Part shown: piece after piece, positions 1-6,057 of the stretch | Layout: each line of letters opens with the position of its first letter | Numbering within the stretch: position 1 is the stretch's first letter | From: a virus | Virus record (IMG/VR): IMGVR_UViG_3300028800_000009 | Coordinates: 1-64,000 of that record | Strand: one strand, 5' to 3' | Length of the DNA stretch: 64,000 bases | Notes under the pieces: generated by a model | What the model was told of the DNA's origin: nothing | Databases searched by the model: none | Seen by the model: only the letters and a program-made list of their open reading frames with translations | Made by a program: the position numbers and the translations under genes

Positions 1-124
1 CGAGTACTATCCCGACGGATCGGTGAAGCGCGTCGAATTCCATTCGCATCAGTCAACAATTACGATGGACCCGCGAGTGCGTTTCACAATCGGCAACGAC
101 CTTTCCATTCTACCGAACACCTAA
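1..124 (+). CDS. Partial 58-aa hypothetical protein (3' end)
   Basis: Only the last 40 codons are present (frame from base 2, stop TAA 122-124). The residues are identical to the C-terminal part of the protein at 4539-4715, because this segment lies in the 288-bp direct repeat. The start is outside the window. No function is recognised. A GGGAG ribosome-binding site for the next gene follows the stop directly. Confidence 0.6.
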   Translation, partial: EYYPDGSVKRVEFHSHQSTITMDPRVRFTIGNDLSILPNT

Positions 125-288
125 AGGGAGCCGTAGGATGAAGGCTGTCTTTGCAATTCTTGCTCTCTCTGTATTTTTCATGGCTGGCGGCTGTCAGTCC
201 AATGACGATCTCTACAGCGGCACCCTCAAGAGCGAGCTTCGCAAGTGCGAGCGCGTGACCGGTGATCCAGGTTGGTGCGCGCGAAAGC
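1..288. repeat. 288-bp direct repeat, left copy
   Basis: Bases 1-288 are identical, as read by eye, to 4592-4879. The copy carries the 3' part of a 58-codon gene, an intergenic ribosome-binding site and the first 50 codons of a small lipoprotein gene. Identity ends exactly at 288/4879, after which the two copies diverge completely. Because the window starts inside the repeat, its true left boundary is unknown. It may be a real cassette-flanking duplication or an assembly artefact. Confidence 0.95.
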
Positions 289-314
289 TTTTCGAAATTG
301 TTTCACGTAATTGA
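138..314 (+). CDS. Truncated small lipoprotein (58 aa)
   Basis: Starts with a signal peptide and lipobox (hydrophobic run ending AGGC at residues 16-19), so a lipid-anchored envelope protein is predicted. Residues 1-50 equal those of the 143-aa lipoprotein at 4729. The sequence then leaves the repeat, adds eight unrelated residues (LFEIVSRN) and stops at TGA 312-314, losing the membrane-spanning second half. It is probably a by-product of the repeat junction rather than a functional gene. AGGGAG lies 8-13 bases upstream of the ATG. Confidence 0.5.
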   Translation: MKAVFAILALSVFFMAGGCQSNDDLYSGTLKSELRKCERVTGDPGWCARKLFEIVSRN

Positions 315-329
315 GGAGCCCGTAGAAGC

Positions 330-983
330 ATGTTGAAACGCCCACGCGCGCTTGATCTTTTCTGCGGCGCAGGCGGCGCAACCAAAGGGCTGCAACGCGC
401 CGGCTATAGCGTGATGGGCGTTGACCTCAACCCAATGCCAAACTATTGCGGCGAGATGTTTCGCCAGGACGATGCGACCGGGATGCTTCTATCGGAGATT
501 CGATCTTTTGACTTCGCGTGGGCTTCGCCACCGTGCCAAAAGTTTTGCGCGCTCAACACGCGCGAGGACTTGTCCGGCTATCCTGACCTGATCGAGCCCA
601 TCCGCAACATCCTGATCGAGAGTGGCGTCCCGTTCGTCATTGAGAACGTGCCCGGCGCTCCGGTACGCGCCGATCTCATTCTCTGCGGCGCCATGTTCGG
701 ATTGCGCAGCTACCGCCATCGGCATTTTGAATGCTCCTTTCCGGTCAGCCAGCCCGAGCACCCCACGCATAAGGTCCGGGTGAACCGCCGCGGCGAGAAC
801 CGGCGAGCGCATTGGGCCAACGGCGGCTTCATCACGGTCACGGGCGACGTTGGCACCTACTGCGGCCCGGAAGCCATGGGCATAGATTGGATGAACGGCA
901 ACGAGATGAGCGAGGCGATACCGCCCGCCTATGCCGAGTATATTGGTCGTGCTGCGCTGGCAATCCTTGCCAGCGCAGCATAG
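330..983 (+). CDS. DNA C5-cytosine methyltransferase-like protein 1
   Basis: Predicted to transfer a methyl group from S-adenosylmethionine to C5 of cytosine in DNA. Visible C5-MTase motifs are motif I DLFCGAGG (residues 9-16), motif IV ASPPCQ with catalytic Cys69, motif VI ENV (105-107) and an RHRHFE segment like motif VIII. At 217 aa it is much shorter than Dcm-type enzymes. No obvious target-recognition domain is seen, and the C-terminus has an IPPAY segment where the usual motif X would be. It is a paralogue of the protein at 3314-4027. There is no partner restriction enzyme nearby, so it probably protects or pre-modifies phage DNA. GAGGAG ribosome-binding site upstream. Confidence 0.85.
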   Translation: MLKRPRALDLFCGAGGATKGLQRAGYSVMGVDLNPMPNYCGEMFRQDDATGMLLSEIRSFDFAWASPPCQKFCALNTREDLSGYPDLIEPIRNILIESGVPFVIENVPGAPVRADLILCGAMFGLRSYRHRHFECSFPVSQPEHPTHKVRVNRRGENRRAHWANGGFITVTGDVGTYCGPEAMGIDWMNGNEMSEAIPPAYAEYIGRAALAILASAA

Positions 984-1002
984 CTAGAAAGGAGGCCCTA
1001 TC

Positions 1003-1365
1003 GTGGTCCCGAGATTCATCAGCAACTATCGCGGCACTCACAAGTCAAAGCCGGTGAAGAAGGGCGATTACGTGGTCGCGACGAAATACGGCGATGGAGA
1101 TCCTGGCGATCAGTTTTGCATCGGCACCTATGACGGCTCGTTCGACCACTTTGGAGAGATGCGTCACTTGGTACTCGACAATGATGGCAAGAATTTCCGG
1201 CACAATGGATTCCGCCGCGTGGAGCGCGTCACGAGCAAACGTGGCGCTTGGTTAGTCGCGCACCTCGCTTATATCGAAAAGATGCAAGATCAATATAGTG
1301 TTTGGCATTGGGTTCATGCCTCTTGGGCTGAGCTTAATTCAGTCGCGCAACAGCTAGCAGCATAG
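1003..1365 (+). CDS. Hypothetical protein (120 aa)
   Basis: Not recognised. GTG start chosen because a strong AAGGAGG lies about 8 bases upstream; no in-frame ATG fits as well. The N-terminal half is beta-rich with Gly, Asp and Tyr (KKGDYVVATKYGDGDPGDQF), resembling a small SH3-like barrel; the C-terminal half is helical with Trp. It sits between a methyltransferase and an RNA ligase in the same tightly spaced operon. Confidence 0.65.
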   Translation: MVPRFISNYRGTHKSKPVKKGDYVVATKYGDGDPGDQFCIGTYDGSFDHFGEMRHLVLDNDGKNFRHNGFRRVERVTSKRGAWLVAHLAYIEKMQDQYSVWHWVHASWAELNSVAQQLAA

Positions 1366-1374
1366 GAGCATTGA

Positions 1375-1929
1375 ATGAGTGAGTTCGTTCCGTTTCAAAA
1401 GATCGGCCGCCTGTCGCGCGAGATCATCGTGACCGAAAAGATCGACGGCACGAATGGCGTGATCGAGATCGGCGAAGACGGCTCTTACCAGATCGGTAGC
1501 CGCTCGCGCTGGCTTGGCGCCGATGGCGATAACTTCGGCTTCGGCATGTGGGCGCTCACTCACAAGGACGAACTGATCGCCGGGCTTGGTGTCGGGCGTC
1601 ACTTTGGCGAGTGGTGGGGCTCCGGTATCCAGCGCCGCTATGGGCTGACCGAGAAACGATTCTCTCTCTTCAACGTGCATCGGTGGGGTGAGGCGCGGCC
1701 GGCGTGCTGCCATGTCGTACCGACGCTCTGGCGTGGCGACTTCGACACGACCGAGATCAAGCGCGTCATGGACGAATTGAAAGCTGGCGGCAGCGTCGCG
1801 GCTCCGGGCTTCATGCGCCCAGAGGGCGTCGTGATCTATCACGCGCAAGCGAACGTGCTGTTCAAGAAGACCTATGACAATGATGACGCAGGCAAAGGGC
1901 GCGAGCCTATTGCCGCGATGAACACCTAG
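1375..1929 (+). CDS. Small RNA ligase (nucleotidyltransferase superfamily)
   Basis: Predicted ATP-dependent RNA ligase of the RNA_ligase/Rnl2-like type, joining 3'-OH and 5'-phosphate RNA ends through an enzyme-AMP intermediate. Motif I is EKIDGTNG with adenylated Lys22. FGEWWG looks like motif III, FSLFNVHRW like motif IIIa, PEGVVIYHA like motif IV, and LFKKTYD like motif V with its two lysines. At 184 aa it is essentially the catalytic domain alone. Phage RNA ligases usually repair tRNA or mRNA cut by host anticodon nucleases, but no polynucleotide kinase is adjacent. ATG follows AGGAGCATTGA, with only 9 bases between it and the previous stop. Confidence 0.85.
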   Translation: MSEFVPFQKIGRLSREIIVTEKIDGTNGVIEIGEDGSYQIGSRSRWLGADGDNFGFGMWALTHKDELIAGLGVGRHFGEWWGSGIQRRYGLTEKRFSLFNVHRWGEARPACCHVVPTLWRGDFDTTEIKRVMDELKAGGSVAAPGFMRPEGVVIYHAQANVLFKKTYDNDDAGKGREPIAAMNT

Positions 1930-1946
1930 CACGAAGGGAGCCAAGC

Positions 1947-2186
1947 ATGAAGACCATTCCAAACCCAGAAAAAGCCTTTTCTGTCGCGTGCGGCTGCGGC
2001 GCTCCTTCCGGCCAGGATTGCCCGCACACGCCGATCCGCTGTCCTCATCGCTGGTGGTACGGGTCGAGCCCGGCATCGCTTCACGACAGCGTGCCTGATG
2101 ACCAGAAGATCGGCGGCAAGCGTGAATGCGAGTACTGTGGCCGGGTTGAGCGCGCGGAATTGTCCTGGTCAACGGTCGTAGCTTAA
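1947..2186 (+). CDS. Cys/His-rich small protein (79 aa)
   Basis: Unrecognised, but likely zinc-binding. The N-terminal half has CGCGAPSGQDCPH, followed by a further Cys-Pro-His; the C-terminal half has CEYCGR. Two metal sites are plausible. AAGGGAGCC upstream of the ATG is the ribosome-binding form repeated throughout this island. Confidence 0.65.
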   Translation: MKTIPNPEKAFSVACGCGAPSGQDCPHTPIRCPHRWWYGSSPASLHDSVPDDQKIGGKRECEYCGRVERAELSWSTVVA

Positions 2187-2200
2187 AGGGAGGCCTAGTC

Positions 2201-2395
2201 ATGCCGAATGTTGGGCAAACATTTACGCGCGTACCTGCTGGGTCACCGACGGGTTTGATGCAAAACTGCCGGAAGCGCGTGGCCATTGGCTTCTTACCGG
2301 GCGACTTTGACCGTTTGGTAAAACTTTCGCGCAAGAACGGTATCAGCTTTAACGAGCAAGTGCGCCGTCTCTGTACTTCGACCGACCATATTTAA
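2201..2395 (+). CDS. Arc-like ribbon-helix-helix protein
   Basis: 64 aa. The central part reads KRVAIGFLPGDFDRLVKLSR and is followed by ISFNEQVRRL. That gives a beta strand, a helix starting at FDRL, and a second helix after an S-x-N turn, as in Arc/MetJ-type DNA-binding dimers. It may act as a small transcriptional regulator. Start ATG after AGGGAGG. The family call rests on pattern only. Confidence 0.55.
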   Translation: MPNVGQTFTRVPAGSPTGLMQNCRKRVAIGFLPGDFDRLVKLSRKNGISFNEQVRRLCTSTDHI

Positions 2396-2405
2396 GGAGC
2401 GTGCG

Positions 2406-2609
2406 TTGCCACTCGATCTGACACAGGAGGAGAAAGACATCCTTTGCACAATTTGGGCCGGATGGGATGTTGAAGACCTCGACGATGCGCAAAAGCTGAT
2501 CGTGCAAGCGCTCGCTCGCAAAGGACTCATTCGTCAAATCTGGGCCATGACGCCAAAGGGCAATGCTGCCATTGCCCGAGCTGAGGCATTTGGTGAGGAT
2601 GTCCTGTGA
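2406..2609 (+). CDS. Small helical protein, possible winged-helix (67 aa)
   Basis: TTG start chosen because AAGGAGC lies 7 bases upstream and no ATG is available. The sequence LIVQALARKGLIRQIWAMTP followed by KGNAAIARAEA looks like the recognition helix and wing of a small winged-helix fold. No specific family is recognised. Its stop overlaps the next start (GTGA). Confidence 0.6.
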   Translation: MPLDLTQEEKDILCTIWAGWDVEDLDDAQKLIVQALARKGLIRQIWAMTPKGNAAIARAEAFGEDVL

Positions 2610-2863
2610 CCGACCATCCGTGCAAAGGCATGACAAGGGCGCAGCGCGAAGCTTTTGAGCGCGTCGCTGTCAATCAGATGCCAGCATGCACATGGCCGAC
2701 GATCGATGCGCTTTTGAAAGCTGGCGTGATCGAGCGTGGTGAAGCAGAGACAAGGCGCGATGCAATGGGCGTCTACCAAATTCCAAGCTTCCGTGTTCCG
2801 CTCGCGGTCCATGCGCAATGGTGCGCGTGGTGCAGCGAGCAGCCAGAAAACTCGGAAGCATAA
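2606..2863 (+). CDS. Hypothetical protein (85 aa)
   Basis: GTG start overlaps the previous stop by 4 bases (GTGA), indicating translational coupling. The segment MTRAQREAFERVAVNQMPAC then WPTIDALLKAGVIER resembles a helix-turn-helix arrangement typical of short phage proteins. A Cys pair occurs near the C-terminus (CAWC). Function unknown. Confidence 0.6.
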   Translation: MTDHPCKGMTRAQREAFERVAVNQMPACTWPTIDALLKAGVIERGEAETRRDAMGVYQIPSFRVPLAVHAQWCAWCSEQPENSEA

Positions 2864-2873
2864 AGGAGCCCCC

Positions 2874-3095
2874 ATGAAGGATACGGGCGGCGTCGCGTTT
2901 CCGGTCAGCATCCCAGGCTGCGGCGATAACGGTTGGCAGGGGATGGATCTGCGCGACTACTTTGCGGCGAAGGCAATTCCGCGCATGGTGTCTCTTTGCC
3001 AGGATCGAGACGGCGGTTGGGACCCAGTCGCGGTTGCGGTCGGTTGCTATGAGATCGCCGACGCGATGATCGAAGCCCGCAAGCAGCCAATTTAG
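2874..3095 (+). CDS. Conserved phage hypothetical protein (73 aa)
   Basis: Start set at ATG 2874, directly after AAAGGAGCCCCC, although the open frame extends upstream. The core GMDLRDYFAAKAIP followed by a C-terminal YEIADAMIEAR is a recurring pattern in phage and prophage small proteins (usually GMTLRDYFA...IADAMLAAR). Its role is not known. Confidence 0.75.
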   Translation: MKDTGGVAFPVSIPGCGDNGWQGMDLRDYFAAKAIPRMVSLCQDRDGGWDPVAVAVGCYEIADAMIEARKQPI

Positions 3096-3103
3096 GAGCG
3101 CCA

Positions 3104-3304
3104 GTGGACGACGATCTTGAACCGCCCGATACTGGCCGCGACTGTCCGTGGAAGTGCAAGCCGTCATCGCGTGCATGCCTTTGTAGGAAGACGACGCTTG
3201 AGATCGCGCGCCAAACAAGATACCGCGTGCGCCGCGACCGAGGGCGTGCAGTAGTAAAGAATCTTGAAACTGGGCAGATTACTATCCTGCCCGACAGACG
3301 ATAG
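3104..3304 (+). CDS. Hypothetical Cys-containing protein (66 aa)
   Basis: GTG start behind TAGGAGCGCCA. The N-terminal half contains CPWKCK and CLCRK, perhaps a metal site. The C-terminal half is basic and beta-like, ending GQITILPDRR. Not recognised. It directly precedes the second methyltransferase gene. Confidence 0.55.
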   Translation: MDDDLEPPDTGRDCPWKCKPSSRACLCRKTTLEIARQTRYRVRRDRGRAVVKNLETGQITILPDRR

Positions 3305-3313
3305 AGGAGCGTC

Positions 3314-4027
3314 ATGAAGCCCAAGGCGCTTGATCTTTTCTGCGGTGCGGGCGGCGCAACTAAGGGATTGCAGCGCGCGGGGTTCCATGTGACCGGGGTT
3401 GATATCAATCCTCAGCCCCGATATTGCGGCGATGAGTTAATTCAGGCAGATGCGCTCGCGCCGCCGGTTGATCTGGCCGACTTCGATTTCATCTGGGCTT
3501 CACCACCTTGCCAAGCATACACACTCGCGGCGCCATTACAGAAGCGCGACAACCCGCGCCTAATCGAACCGGTGCGCGAATTGCTCGTTGCATCCGGCAA
3601 GCCCTATACGATCGAGAACGTGCCGAAAGCACCGTTGATCAATCCAACAACGTTATGTGGTTTGACATTCGGATTGCGGGTCAAGCGGCACCGTATCTTC
3701 GAGACCACGTTTCCAGTTCAGCCGCCGATTTGTCCCAAAGGCCATCCCGGCGATTGGCTCATCGTATTCGGTTGGTCGGCGCTCAAGCGTAGCCGAGGCG
3801 CCGGCACGGGGCCGAAGAAAGACCGCGGCAAGACGAAGGGTCATTCCGTTCCGCACGCTGAAGCCGGCGCCGCAATGGGCATCGATTGGATGAACCGTAA
3901 AGAATTGAGTGAGTCTATCCCGCCCGCATATTCTGAATTCATCGCCCGCGCGTTTTTGGCAAAGCCAAGCATCGGGCTCGACCCGATCTGGCATGGGAAT
4001 ATCACCAACGGCGAAGTTACGCCTTAA
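3314..4027 (+). CDS. DNA C5-cytosine methyltransferase-like protein 2
   Basis: Second C5-MTase of the cassette, 237 aa. It has motif I DLFCGAGG (residues 7-14), motif IV ASPPCQ with catalytic Cys66, motif VI ENVPKAP, and RHRIFE. It aligns along its whole length with the 217-aa protein at 330-983 but carries about 20 extra residues in a basic insert before the C-terminal block GIDWMNRKELSESIPPAYSE. The pair are therefore diverged duplicates, possibly with different target sites. ATG after GAGGAGCGTC. Confidence 0.85.
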   Translation: MKPKALDLFCGAGGATKGLQRAGFHVTGVDINPQPRYCGDELIQADALAPPVDLADFDFIWASPPCQAYTLAAPLQKRDNPRLIEPVRELLVASGKPYTIENVPKAPLINPTTLCGLTFGLRVKRHRIFETTFPVQPPICPKGHPGDWLIVFGWSALKRSRGAGTGPKKDRGKTKGHSVPHAEAGAAMGIDWMNRKELSESIPPAYSEFIARAFLAKPSIGLDPIWHGNITNGEVTP

Positions 4028-4043
4028 AAGGGGGAACGCCAGC

Positions 4044-4286
4044 ATGGAGCCGGGTGACTACATCTTTTGGGGCGAACAGCCGAACGTCCATATCTGGCTC
4101 GTCAAGTCTGTGTTCCTTGGCGTCAAAGGACAGGAGAGTTTGGTCGAGATTGAGAATGTGAGCCACAAGCCTGGCGTCTATTTCGTCGGGGCCACCAGCT
4201 TCGGCATCCACAAGATAGCCGCTGAAACAATGTTTGTTCCCGAGTGTCTTCTGCGCGGTCTCAGGACCGGCAGAGAAGCCGTCTAA
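4044..4286 (+). CDS. Hypothetical protein (80 aa)
   Basis: ATG 4044 is placed behind AAAAGGGGGAACGCC; the open frame upstream overlaps the methyltransferase and is not used. Beta-rich with a short hydrophobic core (YIFWGEQPNVHIWLVKSVFL). No family recognised. Confidence 0.6.
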   Translation: MEPGDYIFWGEQPNVHIWLVKSVFLGVKGQESLVEIENVSHKPGVYFVGATSFGIHKIAAETMFVPECLLRGLRTGREAV

Positions 4287-4299
4287 AACGGAGGTGCCT

Positions 4300-4524
4300 T
4301 TGGATTTAAAGATTACGAATGGCTCGAGCGTCACCCGCATTTGGGATAATGACCATACCGAATTCTTGGCCGCGTTCCAATACGAGACCCACGCGATCTC
4401 GTTCGCCAAGGATTGCGCCGCCGAAGATCGCGACACTCGGGTTTGGTATATCGTCAGCAACCATCATTCTGGCGGGGTGCCGATTGTTAGACCGCAACCC
4501 AAAACCGCCGCGCAAGCGGCCTAA
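4300..4524 (+). CDS. Hypothetical protein (74 aa)
   Basis: TTG start at 4300 is favoured because GGAGG lies 5 bases upstream; a GTG at 4294 overlaps that site. Contains FAAFQYETHAISFAKD-like helical sequence and a beta hairpin TRVWYIVSNHH. Unknown function. Confidence 0.5.
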   Translation: MDLKITNGSSVTRIWDNDHTEFLAAFQYETHAISFAKDCAAEDRDTRVWYIVSNHHSGGVPIVRPQPKTAAQAA

Positions 4525-4538
4525 GAAGGGAGCCAACG

Positions 4539-4715
4539 ATGAATGAGCGATGCGGCTGGTGCAGCAGCGAAACGATCAAGGTCTACCACACCGAGTACTA
4601 TCCCGACGGATCGGTGAAGCGCGTCGAATTCCATTCGCATCAGTCAACAATTACGATGGACCCGCGAGTGCGTTTCACAATCGGCAACGACCTTTCCATT
4701 CTACCGAACACCTAA
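4539..4715 (+). CDS. Small protein with N-terminal Cys pair (58 aa)
   Basis: ATG behind AAGGGAGCCAACG. N-terminus MNERCGWCSSETIKVY has a CxxC knuckle; the rest is beta-like. The downstream 124 bases are duplicated at the left window edge. Function unknown. Confidence 0.6.
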   Translation: MNERCGWCSSETIKVYHTEYYPDGSVKRVEFHSHQSTITMDPRVRFTIGNDLSILPNT

Positions 4716-4879
4716 AGGGAGCCGTAGGATGAAGGCTGTCTTTGCAATTCTTGCTCTCTCTGTATTTTTCATGGCTGGCGGCTGTCAGTCCAATGACGAT
4801 CTCTACAGCGGCACCCTCAAGAGCGAGCTTCGCAAGTGCGAGCGCGTGACCGGTGATCCAGGTTGGTGCGCGCGAAAGC
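4592..4879. repeat. 288-bp direct repeat, right copy
   Basis: Second copy of the repeat at 1-288. Here both genes it touches are intact: the 58-aa protein at 4539-4715 and the 143-aa lipoprotein at 4729-5160. The right copy therefore looks ancestral and the left copy truncated. The two copies bracket the methyltransferase and RNA ligase cassette. Confidence 0.95.
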
Positions 4880-5160
4880 AAATGGAGAGGAAGATTGTCT
4901 GGTTTTTTCAGGGATTGGGTCAACCAACAGCAGGCTTTTTGCCAGCGATTAGCTTTATTGGGGGCGCTACGTGTTTCGTTATTGGCATTAGTCTCGTCGC
5001 CATCGGTGCCCATATTTTAGGTTTCCCCCTAATGTTAAGCGGCGTCCTCTTAATTATTTTGCCCTATCTGCTAAACACCTCTAATCGCTTCCCCGAAAAT
5101 GTCCTCGTTGCTCCGGTTGTTGTAACGGAAACAGAATTCAGCGACGACTTCGCTGTATGA
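4729..5160 (+). CDS. Lipoprotein with two membrane segments (143 aa)
   Basis: Signal peptide with lipobox AGGC (Cys at residue 19), a charged Cys-containing stretch (CERVTGDPGWC), then two strongly hydrophobic segments at roughly 75-95 and 97-113. It is an inner-membrane or periplasm-facing lipoprotein of unknown role; superinfection exclusion is one possibility for such phage genes but is not shown. The first 151 bases are repeated at 138-288. Confidence 0.65.
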   Translation: MKAVFAILALSVFFMAGGCQSNDDLYSGTLKSELRKCERVTGDPGWCARKQMERKIVWFFQGLGQPTAGFLPAISFIGGATCFVIGISLVAIGAHILGFPLMLSGVLLIILPYLLNTSNRFPENVLVAPVVVTETEFSDDFAV

Positions 5161-5232
5161 AATGGTCTTGGCCGCAGAACGTGCTCGCCGCTGGCGATCT
5201 TGCCAAAACCCAGGCGCGTTAAGGGAGCCTGC

Positions 5233-5802
5233 ATGCGCAACCAACGACAACGTGAGGTTCATGAGTGGTGCGCCGCAGCTTTCGGCGTCGAGCATGCATC
5301 CTCCGTGCCGCAGCGCGCGGTTCGTCTCCTTGAGGAAACGATCGAAGCCTATCAAGCTGCCGGCGGCGATCTTGAGATGGCTCATCGCCTCCTCGATTTC
5401 GTCTTCCGGCATCCCGTTGGATCGCTTAATCAGGAACTCGGCGGTATTGGGCTCACGCTCCTTGCGCTCGCGCAAGCGGCTGGCCTGAGTGCCGACGATG
5501 AAGAGCGCCGGGAGTTTGATCGCGTGCTAAAGAAGCCGCTTGCATGGTTTCATGCCCGCAATGAGGCGAAGAACGATGCGGGCTTTGAAGTTAACGCCTA
5601 CCCTGTCAATAGAGGAGCATTGGTCGTGAAGCAGGAGAATGTTGATAAAATCCGCGCCGCCCTTAAGGCTCGCACCAAATATGCGGCATGCAACGACCCG
5701 GACGCACCAGCGGCAACATTCGACCGCGTTCTCGGTTGGTCAATCATAGTAGTAGCCATCGTCCTCCTATCCGTCGTATTCTGGGCCGCGATCGGTTCTT
5801 AG
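5233..5802 (+). CDS. MazG-like nucleotide pyrophosphohydrolase with C-terminal membrane tail
   Basis: Residues 1-115 look like a phage MazG-like all-alpha NTP pyrophosphatase, with LLEETIEAYQAAGG (the EExxE metal site) and ELGGIGLTLLALAQAAGLSA. Such enzymes hydrolyse NTPs or dNTPs, or possibly alarmones. Residues 165-187 form a transmembrane helix (WSIIVVAIVLLSVVFWA), which is unusual for this family. An in-frame GTG at 5626 with AGAGGAGC upstream could start a separate 58-aa membrane protein, so this may be a fusion of two genes. Start ATG 5233 chosen for its AAGGGAGCCTGC leader. Confidence 0.7.
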   Translation: MRNQRQREVHEWCAAAFGVEHASSVPQRAVRLLEETIEAYQAAGGDLEMAHRLLDFVFRHPVGSLNQELGGIGLTLLALAQAAGLSADDEERREFDRVLKKPLAWFHARNEAKNDAGFEVNAYPVNRGALVVKQENVDKIRAALKARTKYAACNDPDAPAATFDRVLGWSIIVVAIVLLSVVFWAAIGS

Positions 5803-5814
5803 GGAGTATCAGTC

Positions 5815-6057
5815 ATGTTCTACCTCACTATCATCTGCCTCTCGGGCCAACTTCTCTGCGCCCACTTCGACGAGCGCCAGTCCTATCCGGTATTCTCGCG
5901 CGAAAAGCAATGTATCGAGTACGGCGCGGACGTCGCGACGCGCTATCATACCCAGCCGTGGCTTACCAGCGCCGGCCTCTTTGCGAGCGGCCTGGACTTC
6001 GGCATCAAATGCCGACGCCCGGATACGAAGAGGGCCTGGCGCCCGAGCGTACTATGA
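5815..6057 (+). CDS. Small exported or membrane-associated protein (80 aa)
   Basis: ATG behind AGGGAGTATCAGTC. The N-terminus MFYLTIICLSGQLLCAHF is hydrophobic, and two later cysteines occur (QCIEYG, IKCRRP). It resembles small periplasmic phage proteins of unknown function. Its stop overlaps the helicase start (ATGA). Confidence 0.6.
   Translation: MFYLTIICLSGQLLCAHFDERQSYPVFSREKQCIEYGADVATRYHTQPWLTSAGLFASGLDFGIKCRRPDTKRAWRPSVL

Noticed and set aside
4592-4879. Direct repeat read as phage terminal redundancy
   Set aside because: The second copy is internal, 4.6 kb from the edge, and coding continues normally through it; a terminal repeat would sit at both genome ends.
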